A stretch of DNA of 64,000 bases from Heterobasidion occidentale. Taxonomy: Eukaryota > Basidiomycota > Agaricomycetes > Russulales > Bondarzewiaceae. The position numbers and the translations under genes were made by a program. This document shows, piece by piece, positions 12,279-24,732 of the stretch (the stretch's first letter is position 1; the number at the start of each line of letters is the position of its first letter). The notes below the pieces were generated by a model. It was not told the origin of the DNA and made no database searches. It worked only from the letters and a program-made list of their open reading frames with translations. The DNA lies in the NCBI GenBank assembly GCA_039111635.1, contig JBCAQO010000004.1, forward strand, positions 1,178,001 through 1,242,000. Reading direction: 5' to 3'.

Positions 12279-14604
12279 ATGGTATCCTTACCATTCCCCA
12301 GTGGCACCCCCTTAAAGCCCAAGTTTCCTGAACGCTTCACATCTAAGTTTGTTGTAGAACACGAATCCGAATACGATAGACTCGTGAAAGATATGGTGCA
12401 CGAATTTGTTGGACCTATGCCCGTTGAGGACTTTTTCAAGGCGTTCATGCGTCCAGGTCGACCGCACACGGAGCCAAATCTTCCTAAACAATGGAGAGGG
12501 AAATTTCGGGCCAAACTTATCAAAAAAGGTGGCTTCGAGAATAGTTTTGTGCGCATTTTCCTTCTCTATCACCTTGGATATCTCCTGACATACATGTTCG
12601 TGCTGTAGATCAACGCAGTCAACAGAGCCGAAATCTGCCCCGATCTTGTCTTGGTCAACACAACCACTGAAAGAGACGATCAATTTTGGCGTAAACCAGA
12701 CATCACTGTCTACAAACGCCCGTACAATGGCCCGCCCACTACGGACTTTGAGCGCATGGAACTTCACATCGAACGCAAAACGGCAAGCGAAGACCCGTTT
12801 TCGGATCCAAAGTCAAGACAATCTCTCCAGAAACACAATTTCGAGCACAATTCCAAGGCCGCAATGAAAAATCGAGGCCAAATTATCTCCTACACGGCCT
12901 GTCAATTCGCTTCGCAGCATCGCAGCTTCACCTTCTCCATCCTCTTTCTTGATGACTATGTTCGATTCATACGTTGGGATCGTGCAGGAGCTATCGTGAC
13001 GAAGCGCTTCAATTGGAGGGATGACCCGAAGCCACTTGCGAGGTTCCTGTGGCTGTTCAACCACCTCTCCGATGCGGACCGGGGTATGACACCTCCATAT
13101 CGAAGCCTACGCCCCAAGAGATCAAGCTGACGAAGAAGAAACTTGACGAACGTAAAAAGACGTTGGCGAAGGCGAAGGGAGATAATCCACGTCTCGCTGA
13201 GACACGGTATTCGACAGACGACTCGTTTCGCAAGTTCTGTGTGGTGGATGATGACCCCGATTTAAAAAAGGGTGAAGCAAGAGAACGATTTTTTGTTGCT
13301 TCTGTGCCCCAATGGCAGAGTGGGAGCCCGGTCGGAAGGGGCACAAGAGGTTATGAGGCGCTAGATCTGGAGACGGGGGAGTTGGTTTATCTAAAGGATA
13401 CCTGGCGATATGAAGCGGATAGGATGGAGAAAGAGGGTGACACATATCGGAAGATCGCGGCGAACGGTGTTTCTCATATCCCCCGTCTTGCTTGTGCGGG
13501 TGATGTGGAAGGACAACGAACGCGTACGCATGATTACACTGACGAGGACTGGTGCTGCGGAGAACCAGCGGTGAGGCAGCATAGACATTACAGGCTGGTA
13601 TTGAAGGATCTGGGGCGCCCGTTGTCAAAGTTTAATTCGACCAGGGAACTATGTCAAGTTCTTTTAGAGGCAATAATGGGTGCGCTGATCTCTGTGATCG
13701 TCTTCAAGTATGTGCTGACTTTCGTTGCGGTGCCTCAGCGCATATGGAGGCGTTCAAAGCCGATGTTCTCCATCAGGACATCAGTGGAGGCAACATCTTG
13801 ATCACGGATGATGGTCACGCCCTCTTGATTGATTGGGAGCTCGCAAAGAGAGTCAGCGAGGAGAAATCACCGAGGCAAGATTGGCGAACGGTGGGTTCTC
13901 ACCCCACTTGTTACGACATTCGGCATCTAAGTCGGATATTTTCAGGGTACATGGCAATTCATTTCAACCGCCATCCTCGAAAACCCTAGGAAGGTCCATG
14001 AACTTCGAGACGACCTGGAATCTTTCCTCCATGTTCTCCTCTACCATAGCGTCCGTTACCAACAAAACAACATCGGAGACCTTCCGAACTTGTGGCAGAT
14101 TTCTTCGATAAATCATACCATAAAGTCAACGGCGAAACCGTGGGCGGAAAGACAAAACGTAAATGGTTCTCTCACCATTCGTACCCAGACGATTTCTCCA
14201 AAGCAGACCTCCGGAAATTCCTCAGCAAGCCGCACGCGGACCTCATCGAGAGGCTTCGGGTGCTGTTCTTCCCGCTCTATGCTAGAGAGGAGACTCTTCA
14301 AGAGATGAATCCCCAACCTGATCCATTCGCGGCGGCTCAAATCTTAGGATCGTCTCAAAGATTTATTGAGATATTTAGGGAGCAATTGAATGAAGACGGA
14401 TGGAAGATCGGTGATAAGAGCTTCGACGGGCTAGCCAGCTTGATACCGACTAAAACTGAAGCCCGGGGACTCGCTCCTGTGTCAACGACACAGATGGCAA
14501 TGAAACGGACTTCAGAGAAGGCGGGCCTGACTGAGAGTGCGACGGGTAAGCGGCGGAAGACGATATTGCCTCCAAGATCAAAGGTTGAGCGTGTGATGGA
14601 GTGA
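12279..14604 (+). pseudogene. FunK1 fungal kinase, copy B, two frame breaks
   Basis: Tandem paralogue of copy A in the same orientation, with identical intron positions: exons 12279-12548, 12609-13679, 13739-13890 and 13946-14604. It keeps the full N-terminus that copy A lacks (MVSLPFPSGTPLKPKF...). The catalytic loop [15 protein letters not shown] and LIDWELAK are intact. Two one-base losses relative to copy A are seen. One is in the G run at about 13080-13084 (copy A reads GCG GAA CGT GGG there). The other is near 14085-14096, before ADFFDKSYHKV. The C-terminus ends in a basic tail with GKRRKT. The second and third exons of the two copies are much more alike than their ends, which fits strong constraint on the kinase core or gene conversion. 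Confidence 0.82.
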
Positions 14605-15713
14605 AAGGATTGTATTCTCAAGATTCGATTTTTTTTTTGCTGTATCATTGACCGTTTCTGTGGTTACTTAGAAATCTCTCTTATCGTGTTTTACCCACTC
14701 ACCACTTCACTGTATCGCTAGCTCTCATCACGTACTTACTATACCCGATCTCGATTCCATCACGTACTATACCCGCTCTCGATTCCATTAGGCCAGAGTA
14801 CGTCGCTCTCGAATAACACCAGTATTTCTGTGCCATCATCAGTACATACAGCAGCATCGAAAGTGAGTTCTCCGTATCAGGGCACACGCGTTCTGGAGTA
14901 AGTCATTTGGTATGACCCCATCCAAATGAACACCATTTTGCATGCTACATTGGACGTGCGCTCGACAGATCGACCTCAGCTATGACTAGATCAGGGCCAT
15001 GCACCTTGATGAAGGATCGACCCTTCGTTCTGATCTTCTGCTTGGAAAGATCAAAAGGAAGAAGCACGACCGAGGCATCGTCACGATGGAACGCCTGCAT
15101 GCAAGACTGAATTTTGGAAAATTGGACTGAGCTCGAAGGCGAGGCGCAGGGTCGAGCCCGAGCCCTCGCTACGTCTCACTTTTAGCCTTACCACCTAGGA
15201 AGAGTCAGTCTTGATTCCACGTCGTCCATTTTTGTGTTTCTATGTTCGAGAGGGGCCGACTTTTATGGGAACGATATTTTATTCGATATATCTTTACACT
15301 CGGCTGCCGGATTATCAGACGGTACACCATCACCTTCCGCATCTCCTGTTCACATCGACGTCAGAAACGTGCTCACACCGGACGATGATATGCGGACAAG
15401 AAAACGTACTTCGTTCAAATAGCCATTTCTCGTACCGAACAGTATAGTGTCCCTTCAACGCATGCTCCATAGACCATTCTTTTGGAGAAGTCGCAGCGAG
15501 TGCATGCGGATCATTGAGAATTTCAACCGATCAATACCTGCCACCATATAGGCTAACAAATCTAGTCAGCAATGTCTTTCCGTACGCAAATTCGTCTCAA
15601 CTGACCTGGCTTCCACAGGTCAAGGTCTATGGCTCGTATAGTTCTTTGCATCCAAACTCGTGAGGATGCGGCTCGACGCTGTTCACAACGACATCGATCT
15701 TGCGCTCGCACTC
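14605..15713. other. Intergenic with weak coding traces
   Basis: Two stretches look faintly protein-like but have no start, domain or splice support: minus strand about 14960-15110 (AFHRDDASVVLLPFDLSK...) and plus strand about 15234-15422 (ending TPDDDMRTRKRTSFK). They are probably remnants. Bases 14735-14790 contain a short imperfect direct repeat. Confidence 0.35.
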
Positions 15714-16272
15714 TCATTCCGTGGACTCATCAAAGTCAATGATCATAAGACAATCTTTGCAGCCAAGAACATTTCGTTCGGAAACATGATCGTGAGAGAC
15801 GCCAGCTGATTGTAGCTCTACAGAAGCACTCATGATTTGAACCCTTCAACCGACGTTAGAGCCATCTGACAAGGTATTTTGCGAAAAGGAGGTCGACATA
15901 CGTGAAGTCGAAGCCCAGGTAATGAAAATGGTATTCGACATTCTCGCCGCAGTAGTCAAGGACGAGACAACCGGCGGAACCTTCATCGTTTTCGCCGACG
16001 AAGTACCCATAACATATGGGCACACAGACGCCTTGAAGATATTTGAGTTTGCCTTTATAGAGCTCGGCCCGCATTTGGGTATCCTGATTCCTCATGGCAT
16101 TTTGACCATATGCAACTTTACAAGCCGCATATGGCGCACCCTCGATAGCTTTAGATAATGTACCGCGATATACCTCTTTCTGCCGGCCCTCGTGCAGCAA
16201 TTCCAGCTCGGTAACTGGAGTCGTTACTGCCGTTTGGGTTGTCGTTACGGAGGATGAATCGTTGATCACCAT
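15714..16272 (-). pseudogene. Kinase-like fragment with lost catalytic Asp
   Basis: The minus-strand ORF starting at 16272 has a lobe-like segment: LLHEGRQKEVYRGTL, AACKVAY (where the ATP-binding Lys would be), LKYLQGVCVPICYGYF and GCLVLDYCGENV, the pattern of small basidiomycete kinase-like proteins. It stops near 15858. Further down the same strand, 15815-15714 encodes VSHDHVSERNVLGCKDC followed by LMIIDFDES, which is the catalytic loop and metal-binding motif of the same family. The expected H-x-D-x4-N has become H-D-H-x3-R-N, so the catalytic Asp is missing. No in-frame junction joins the two parts, and the protein would be only about 170 residues. Probably a decayed kinase. Confidence 0.6.
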
Positions 16273-17054
16273 TTTCAGCGTGTATGGGAGGCAGGGATAC
16301 AGGCATAATGAAGGAGGAGGATGTGGGGCCTGTTGCAGCTTGTAGCTTAATTCAAGTTTCGAAGAGAGGACATGGGTGTCCGAAGACAGGCGGCGCGAAA
16401 TGCGGTCGTCCAAACATTTCCCACCCTCCAGCTGTAGTCCGGCGGCACGTTTTCAACCACAAAAATTCTGAACTCTTCATCGGCTCCCTCCATCTGCACT
16501 AGCCAAGAATCTCGCACACCGATATTTTTGCTCACTTGCATCGCTTGAGCTCTGTCGATTCATCTCTGACAAGTTTTCAAGCAGCTTGACTTAACGGTCA
16601 GGAGACGTCACCTTCCTCTGCACATCCCACGCACGTTGTTTGCACCAGAATCTCCCTTTCGTTCGGCCATCATGCATCATGGACGAGGACGCGTCGAAAC
16701 GCTCAGTATGTGGGACCTTTTCCTTCACTCCCTCTCAATCTCTGCTATCTCTGTTGTGCATACTCATGCTCCGACTGTACCTAGGTTTGACCTTTGCTAT
16801 ACCGATTTGATGCTATCTGCACCACGCCTCTCGCGCAGCAACGAGCGCAGATACTTGCAAGTCGGCGGCTCGGACCGCTTGCGATAGTTGGACACCATTC
16901 AAGGAATGCTTCTCCTTCCACGCCTTCGAGAGTCGCGTCATGTGAACACTCTCGTTCCCTTTTCTGCAATATCCTGCTTGGGGCCGGCGCCTCAGGAATA
17001 GGATATATGGATCGTACTGCGCAGACCTCTTTCTAGCATCTGCACCCCTTCATC
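16273..17054. other. Divergent intergenic region
   Basis: Lies between the kinase-like fragment and the VIT-VWA gene. A TATA-like GATATAT at 17002-17008 precedes the VIT-VWA start by about 50 bp. No other gene is supported. Confidence 0.5.
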
Positions 17055-20022
17055 ATGTCAGCCAGCAATGGGACCACGATTTTGCATGTCGGGCCCGACG
17101 GGCAAACCCTTCACCTTGAACTACAGGAGGTAAAAGTCAGCGTGCTTGTAGTGGATGGTGAGCAGCCTGTGTATCGAGGCACCGGAGGTATATTAAAGCT
17201 GACGAACTCATGTCATTGAAGTATCTGCACAGATGACTGTATCGCACATATTCTATAATCCATTGGAGGATGATACAGGTCGGGCGAAGTATGTATTTCC
17301 CAAACCTGCATCCGCAGCCGTCTGCGCATTCGAGATGGAGTCAGAGGATGGCCGGGTAATTATGGGCGAAGTAAAGGAGGCAGCTGAGGCATCCAGCATT
17401 TACGCAGCTGCTGTCGAACAAGGAAAAGTTGCAGGACTGGTGGAATATGCCACGGGGGATGGTGAGCAAGTGACGCCCATCAGACAGCGCATCAACATAT
17501 ACACACTGACTAATACCTCCAGTATTCACGATCTCTGTTGGATCTATTCCTGCCAAGACTCAAGTGACGACGAGGCTGACGGTGCGTCATCCTAATCTTC
17601 ATTGTCCGTAGACTTCACCAACGAGTTTGTGTATTAGTGTGTCATGAATCTTATGAACAATGATCACCCGAACGAAATTCGCCTTCAGATTCCTATGGCG
17701 GTAGGCCCGCAGCGCTACGGTGCACTGCCAGCCGGAATGGTTGATGCGGCCTCTGCGACTCAAGCCACTCGCTTGAGTATCACGACCAAAATACAGACGA
17801 GCGGAGTCATTCACCCGGAAGACGTGACGAGCCCGAGTCACGGAAGTGCTGTCCGTGTGTCTGCGTACCGAACGCATCGGCAGGAAAAGTCAGAGCGCCG
17901 CATGGTAGCGCGCTTTCGCTCTTCGACCTTCCTTGCGCAGGATTTCGCGTTGGTGATAAAAGCGCAAGGCCTTGACTTGCCACGATGCTTTGTGGAGTCC
18001 GATCCTGATGGCAAGGGCACCATCGCGTTACAGCTTGTCGTCGTCCCGAAATTCAAAATCCCACCGATGCCCGCGCAAGAATTTCTTTTTCTGGTCGATA
18101 GAAGCGGGAGTATGAGCGGCGAGAGGATCGCGACTGCTAAAAGCACGTTGACGGTGCTTCTGCCAGCCTTGCCCAACAATGGAACAAAGTTCAACGTCTA
18201 CAGCTTCGGTAACCGTTGTGACTCGCTGTGGCCTCAAAGCGTTACATATGATCAGGGAATGTTGCACAATACGGTGAATTCACTTACTATCAGTATCATC
18301 TTGCTATTTTTCTAAATAGAGCACAGATCAGTCGCGTCGGAACGATGGAAGCAGACTACGGTGGTACAGAGATAGCATCAGCGTTGAGGCATGTCTTCGC
18401 AAACAAAGACATGACAATGCCTACAGTCGTGTTTGTGCTTACAGATGGCGAAGTACGTGTGAAGATCATCTAAAGTAATAAACGAGGCTCACTCGAACTC
18501 ATAGGCGTATGAGATTGATTCTACTGCCGCCATTGTCTCACAAGCGGCGGCGGCGGCAGCATCGAAAGCCCCTCTTCGCGTCTTCACTTTGGGTATCGGT
18601 ACTACTGCCTCCAGTGCTATGTGCGAAGCTATCGCGAGGAGCGGCAATGGAGAGTGCTTGATGGCCATTAACACGGCGGAAATCATAGGCAAATGCGCTC
18701 GCCTCGTTCGTTTGGGGCGATCTTCGTGCGTTAACGACGTCACCATCGATTGGGGCATCGCCACGACCGACTTGCAACAACCTGATCCTGCCGCGCCGAG
18801 CGAGACAATTGTAGGCATCAAGCTATCGCCGCCTGATGCTATACAACAGACCCCGCCTCACATCGACAAGGTCTACGACAACGAGCGATTCCGCCTCACA
18901 GCAATCATCAACACGGAGCGCATTCCCGACCAGGTCACTCTCAGCGGCCGCGTCGATGGCTACAACGAAGTGTTCAATCTTCCCGTTCAAGTTAGCCGGG
19001 TCAGGTTTCCGCATACGGCATCTGGCGTGTCTCTTCTGCACACGCTCGCGGCAAAGTCCTTGATCCAGGATCTGCAGGAACACAGAGGACCTCGCCCAAC
19101 CGCATTTGGGGTTGCATCGGAGGAGCAGATCACGAAGGCGGCGGTCGTGCGTCTCGGGGTGCGTTATCAGCTTGTCAGCAAATACACCTCATTTGTCGCG
19201 GTTGATGAAGAGGAGAGGAATCGTCGTATGGAGAGGGAGCGGCAGGAGCGGCGCCAGAGACAGCAGGCGGTGAGAGACGCTAATGATCAGAGCGCACCGT
19301 CTGGGAGGTCAGGGAACGACACTGCGTCTCCTGCAACTACTACTAGCAGTTGGGGTCAGCTATTACAAGATAACCTTGGCAGTGTTCTCAACGCGTTTAC
19401 ATGGATCCTCGGCTATGCGAGTCCATCCACGACTGGCAGGGCGCCTGGACGCTCCAGATCGCCTAGTCCCACTCACAGCTCCGACGGCGACGGCAGCTTG
19501 GACGAACTTGATCCAGACCAAGAAGGCGACCGCGACGACGGATTCGACAGCACGGCGACGTTCTCGACGATGAGCACCCTCGAGAGCTACGATTCCGACG
19601 CCCCTCCGCCAAGACGGCAGCGCCATAGGAGAGAGCCGCGCCGGCGGAGCCCCTCACCCGCCATCAGGCCGAAGTCGCCACCGCCCACAGTTGCGGCAGA
19701 GCCAACGCCGGGCCCACAGGCCGACATTGAGCGTGTGGTCGCGCTCGCGAGGCTCCAGCTGTTTGACGGCTCGTTCAAGCCGGACGGCGCGTTCGAGAGC
19801 ATCGTCGGGCGCCGCGCCATGACACCGCCTGCTGGGCTTCAAGCCGATGGGCTGGTCTGGGCGACGGCGGTGGCCGCTGCGTTCTACGAGAAGAGCCTAG
19901 TCGGAGAGAAGGAGCTGCTAGAAGGTGTCATGCTTAAGATTTTGGAATATATCGGGAACCAGGGGATGACCAGGACTGAGTTTGAAGAATTGGTGAGGCA
20001 GGGGAGGGCGTTGCTTGATTGA
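17055..20022 (+). CDS. VIT and von Willebrand factor A domain protein
   Basis: Six exons join in frame to 893 residues: 17055-17157, 17222-17461, 17523-17581, 17638-18273, 18327-18452, 18505-20022. The N-terminal VIT domain (about 10-140) shows HIFYNPLEDDTGRAKYVFP and VFTISVGSIPAKTQVTTRL. The VWA domain (about 280-450) has an intact MIDAS start DRSGSMSG, then YGGTEIASAL and VFVLTDGE. A Ser/Pro/Asp/Arg-rich disordered stretch (about 590-740) follows, and then a C-terminal block with LQLFDGSFKPDGAFESIVG like that of vertebrate VWA5A and PARP4-type proteins. No signal peptide is seen, so it is probably intracellular, mediating protein-protein contact. VIT-VWA proteins of this type are common in Agaricomycetes with no assigned function. 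The acceptor of exon 5 (after gcacag) was chosen because it alone keeps frame. Confidence 0.93.
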
Positions 20023-20618
20023 AACGGACCTCAAGTGGCCGTGCGCGTTGAAGCATGTATCTGTACGTTTGTGTCTTTGTAGGATATGTTGTTCCCAGTC
20101 TCGACATCAGTATTCGATGGGTGGCGCCCAAGATCTGCAACCAATGCCGTCCAGGCTGTGAAGCCTACCATGCCGTGTCCTTGCCACCTGTCCTCGGCAT
20201 GGCGCTTTCGCAGCACCTGCGCAGGCAGCACTGCGAATAGCGGCCGTTCAATCGCTTTGAAGGGCATCGCAGTGATCAAAAGCCTCGAGTTATATCAGGC
20301 GCCTACATATCGTCAATGTCGATAAACCAACGTAAAAAATAAATTGGCGAATTCTGATTTCTTGATACTGTAAACAAACTAGGATCCTTAGTAAAGCTAA
20401 AACGTGCATCGTACATACCAGGAAACGTAAGGCGACATGAAGAGAGAGATGGAGATGTATTTACTTGTATGGGAACACAAAGCATGAAAGCAGAGACGGC
20501 GAATGCGAAGAGGGGATGGAGATGGGATGGAAACAGAGGTCTACGTAAAAGAGGAGCAAACTATTTGACTGGCGGCGTAGCGAAAGAAGTGAATGGGTGG
20601 GCGAGTGATGATGGACAC
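20023..20618. other. Intergenic between convergent genes
   Basis: 3' regions only; no gene is seen. Confidence 0.55.
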
Positions 20619-21756
20619 TCAAGGAATGATGTCTTCCAGCTCTCCTTCACGCACACGAATCTCGACGACTTCGACTTCGTATTCATTGTACGAGATGTTG
20701 GCAGAAGATGCGGAGGTGGAGATGAAGCCCGTGGCGTTGGGAGGCGAAGTCGAGGCTATGTCTAGATTCAGCGGCATGGGGGAGAGCGGGAGGAGGGAAC
20801 AGAGGCGAAGAATTCAGCGAGGACGATAAACATAAGTCAGTAGTTTGCGATTAGAGGGGTGAATACGAACATCGATCCTTGATGTATGGCGGGACGAATA
20901 GATCCTGATCGAGTGAGATAGGGGTCAGCAACACTCAAGACACTGGTCAGGCATGGATGAATGCAAAGCGACACCGACTTGGTTCCAGACAAAGCCCTGG
21001 CTCTTCTGAATGGTCAAGATCGGCGGAGAGCGATGACGGGATGCCGTCTCTGCTTCTCGCGGCGGCGAGCTGCGCGTCCGCTGGGAGAGAGGAGGACGTC
21101 CTGCTCAGGCTCGACAGCGCGCTGCTTGCCCTTGCTCTTGGCCTTGACACGCTCATGTGCCTTCTTCTCAGCGTCGCCGGCTTCGTCGACGTCCATGCTC
21201 TATACGTCTGTCGCGCCGTGGCCGACGGCCGCGTAGTCCTCGCCGTCCTCGGAGCACGAATGCTCATCGTCATCGTCTTCCTCGTCGTGCTTGTGGTCAT
21301 GCGCGCACTCATCGTCGTCGTCGTCACACGAGTCTGAGTCAGAGCAGCTGAACTCGCCACCGTAGTCCGAGTTGATCTGCTCATAGCAGGCCCACGTCGG
21401 CGGAGACGGCGCGCGCCCGAGGGGACGTCTGCGGAAGAAGTATGGCGAGGGGCCCGGGGGTATGTGGGCGTGGGGGCTGCGGGCGCTGAGCTCATGATAT
21501 TCTCGCTGACGAGCACTTATGTGTGTGTATGTGAATTGAATTATTTGCTCGGAAACTCTCGGTAGAGGGCTTGCTATACTGAGTTGAGCCCGAGAGCGGC
21601 GGCGACGGCGACAAAGGGCTTAATGTCGGAGATGATGGGCGTTGGAACGAGAGGGGTTGGGCAAGGGTTCCGCTTCGTGACTCCAAGTTGCGGGTTGTTT
21701 GTGGCGGAAACGCCTGTACTGGCACTCCACCACGCCGTAGCAGCCAGGCAGAACAT
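20619..21756 (-). CDS. Secreted-looking acidic His/Cys-rich protein, exon model partly open
   Basis: Unrecognised function. Exon 1 (21756-21580) starts MFCLAATAWWSASTGVSA, a likely signal peptide, followed by a Pro-rich stretch. After a gtatag...cag intron, exon 2 (from 21505) gives PYFFRRRPLGRAPSPP, then a cluster of Asp, Glu, Cys and His (DSCDDDDDECAHDHKHDEED), a possible metal-binding tail. An in-frame TAG at 21200-21202 interrupts the reading, yet the same frame continues at once with MDVDEAGDAEKKAHERVK and SKGKQRAVEPEQD, which looks coding. Later blocks are QGFVWNQ near 20985, DLFVPPYIKDR (20904-20871) and the C-terminal exon 20761-20619, reading YEVEVVEIRVREGELEDIIP. The last two join cleanly. 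The middle needs an unseen short intron or is broken. Confidence 0.55.
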
Positions 21757-23538
21757 CCCAATCTTGTACAAACCCTCTCAACGCAGCCAAGCTCGACCCA
21801 AAGAAAGGTGCATTCTCTAGTGAATGGCGTCGCATATGAATTATGATTGCGTGTATAGATACCCCAAATCACGGCTCGCGCTCAGTGACGCCAATGTCAG
21901 ATAATGATGTCCTTTGCATCTCCTTTAGAAGATCTCATAGCGCCATTGGACCGTCGAGGATGACGGGTCCTATCCTCTCCGATAGATCTAGTGATGGAGT
22001 AATGCCCGTCGAGTTTGGCATAGGTCAATCACAGTGATAAATGCACGAGAATACGTATGTTTATTTGCGACAGCCAGAAGGACTCATCTGACCTCTCTTC
22101 ACCTTGAGTCCATAGATGATGGGGTCGCAATGTCATCTCACAAACCCATATGGCCTTGGTGAGCCTTTTCCTACTTTAAACATGTCCCAAGTCGCTCCTC
22201 TTACTCCATCAATGCATGAATGCTATATTGTTCCCGTCCGTGATCTAGTCAAGGAGAATGGTGTCGGTGTTCCTCCTCCGATTCGATACCAGCATTTCGC
22301 ATGCGATTGAATCATTTTCCACAAGAGTAGAACGACTCTCTTCTGCGTCAGGTCAGCAACGGAGACTACCCCAAGAGCCGAAATGTCTTCTACTTTCCAT
22401 GCCAGGGGATCTCGAGATCATGATCCCACTGAGAGATGCAGTAGGACTTCTCGAGTTCGGGCCTCGAACTCGCAGTCGACGATTCTGTTTCGCCCATAGT
22501 AACGCCTGCCACTTCTACCGGGTCAGCAATTATGTTCCGCCTCTGTCGACGAGACTGGCTGTTACCAGAGCAGCGATAGTGCAGAACGAAGTATGGTTCT
22601 ATGACGATATCTAAATATTGCAAAGCTCCTCTATGACCCGATATTACGGTCTGATCGAAGCGTCTTCGGACTGGAATAAGATTACGTCTGTAGTCAAGCC
22701 GAGCGCGAATGGTGGCGGGAATATAGGATCGACAACTTGATCAACCGAATCGCATCGTCATATTGCTCTTGGAGAGACTGTCGACCGTCTGTCTGTCTTA
22801 TGGGGAACCCATGCCTAAGGCTGACAGGTGAGTTGTGCATTTGTGGCTACTGCATCCACTTAACTTTTTGACTTACCGATTCGTGTTCTACCTCCGTCCG
22901 TTGACAGTCAGGACGGACTCTCAGCTATTTGAAGAGATATATGAGTCGTCCGTGGACCGTCTGAGCATCGGATATGATAGCATAAGCCGTAGCACTACAT
23001 ACGGATATTCGAAGACCATGTCGGAGGTTGAAGCTTGAAAAAAAATCGCCAACAGTGCTGCCTTCGGGAGGCCGCACGAACCGCGCTCGCTTCGTCATGA
23101 TGACATTTACACAAATCTAATGGCAATCCCCGTTTCATTCATACTTGTATTGAGGGAGGCATGAAATGTTTTGTCAGGGACTTGAGGAATTATGTGTAGG
23201 AAGAGTAGACTGCGTGGGCTAGTGGAGAGAGACTACGGTCTATGAAGTCAAAGTCTTTGGCGAGCTCTCCGCTGGATGAGAGTCCCTGATTATACCTGTA
23301 ATTCTGCTATATACCGACGCAGACATCCTCAAGCTGGCGGACTCAGGTGGAGTGCTGTCAAAAGTGCATTGCGCACCGTGGCCCAATTCCCCCCATATTT
23401 GTGACAAACCCGCAATCGTCCAAGTATTGGTCCCGATATATGTGCATATCTGCCTCAATTCAAGCCAAATTTCGTGCCTAATGAAGCTCCGCTGAGTCAC
23501 TCAAACTCAGCTTCCTGTCGTGGTTACTTCTGTCGCCT
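21757..23538. other. Gene-poor stretch of about 1.8 kb
   Basis: Only short ORFs without domains. Minus strand 22600-22400 contains GETESSTASSRPELEKSYC, which could be a gene remnant. Nothing can be named. Confidence 0.4.
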
Positions 23539-24300
23539 ATGTCGGTCATCTTCCCCAATTTATTGTCCTGCTTCAAAGGCTTTAGTAGCTCCAAGGGTGA
23601 GGCAGGACCGACAGAGGACAAATGCGTATTTTGCGACATCACTAGCAAGAATGGGTTCAACATTGTTTGGGAGGTGAGGAGGCTAGGGCGTTCGCGTGCA
23701 TTGCATTATAAGCGCGTCTCATTCATGATCCAGGACGAGAAATACGTCGTGATTCGAGACCGTAGGCCTGCTGCATCGCATCATATGCTCGTGATACCCC
23801 GGAGACACGTAGGTTTGGGCTGAAATCTATTTTATGTTTTGTTCACACCGGGGGGCTGATTGACGGCCTAGAAAGTGTTAAGAATCTCAGCAAGTCTGAC
23901 GTGACCATGGGTTTGGGCCTTCTTCTCTCAGTCGTGAAATTTTTTGGAGAGCTAAATATGCGATAGTCAAGGACATGGAAAAGATAGGCCATGAACAGCT
24001 GGACAAGCTGCAGGTCTCTCCAACGATGCGGCGGTAAGTCATATCTCGTCACCACGTTCAAGCGCCGCCGGCTTCATTGTTCTGTATAGAATAGGCTTCC
24101 ATATACCTCCTTTCAACAGCGTAAACCATCTTCATCTACATGTCATAGCCTTGCCTTTCAAGTCTTGGCTTCGCAAGGCAAAATATCCCTGGATCAAAGG
24201 CGATGATGGTCATGAGAAAGGATGGACCTGGTTTGCAGAAATCGGGCAGACTGTTCGGATCTTAGAGAAAGGTGGACGGGTCACTGTGGGAGCCGTTTAG
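23539..24300 (+). CDS. HIT-domain protein (HINT3/adenosine 5'-monophosphoramidase type)
   Basis: Five exons (23539-23673, 23734-23812, 23872-23910, 23967-24033, 24090-24300) join in frame to 176 residues. The histidine triad is complete in NHLHLHVIA, the active site of HIT hydrolases and transferases that act on nucleoside phosphoramidates or dinucleotides. CVFCDI near residue 35 provides the usual Cys pair of HINT3 and aprataxin-like members, and VIRDRRPAASHHMLVIPRRHV is the first beta-sheet block. The tail after the triad (KGWTWFAEIGQTVRILEKGG) is short; no aprataxin zinc finger is seen, which favours a HINT3-like enzyme. Probably cytosolic or nuclear. Confidence 0.9.
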
Positions 24301-24732
24301 GTTGCCTCGACATCTCCTTCCATAAAGGTACGAGCGGTAGAATGGGTCCGCATCTGTATGTACTAACCTGTCTTACAGACTGGATTGTTGTTTGGATCAT
24401 CGCTTGAGTGTTTAGGATCATATTCCTTTTTCGTAAAGACTTCAGATTCCTCGAAGCTCGACCAGACATTTCAGGCTTGTCATTGCAACAGCTACCGCCC
24501 GAACCCCGTGCCTGGTCACTTTGTTGGATATAGAGCGGATACGGCATCTGTCACAAAGCATGCGTCCCCGTTATCCCCAAGCAGCATTCTTCCCATATCA
24601 GATGATCATTCCATGAATTCCAAGGCCACGACGCTGGGTCACCAGGTGTCCTGCGTGCGTGTGTTGAGAACTAATGTAAACAACTAAGGAAACAGATCGA
24701 CCTCTATCGACCTCTTCTTCTGTTCTATCATC
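24301..24732. other. Intergenic between co-directional genes
   Basis: No gene seen. It holds the 3' end of the HIT gene and the promoter of the NAD(P)-binding gene. Confidence 0.5.
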
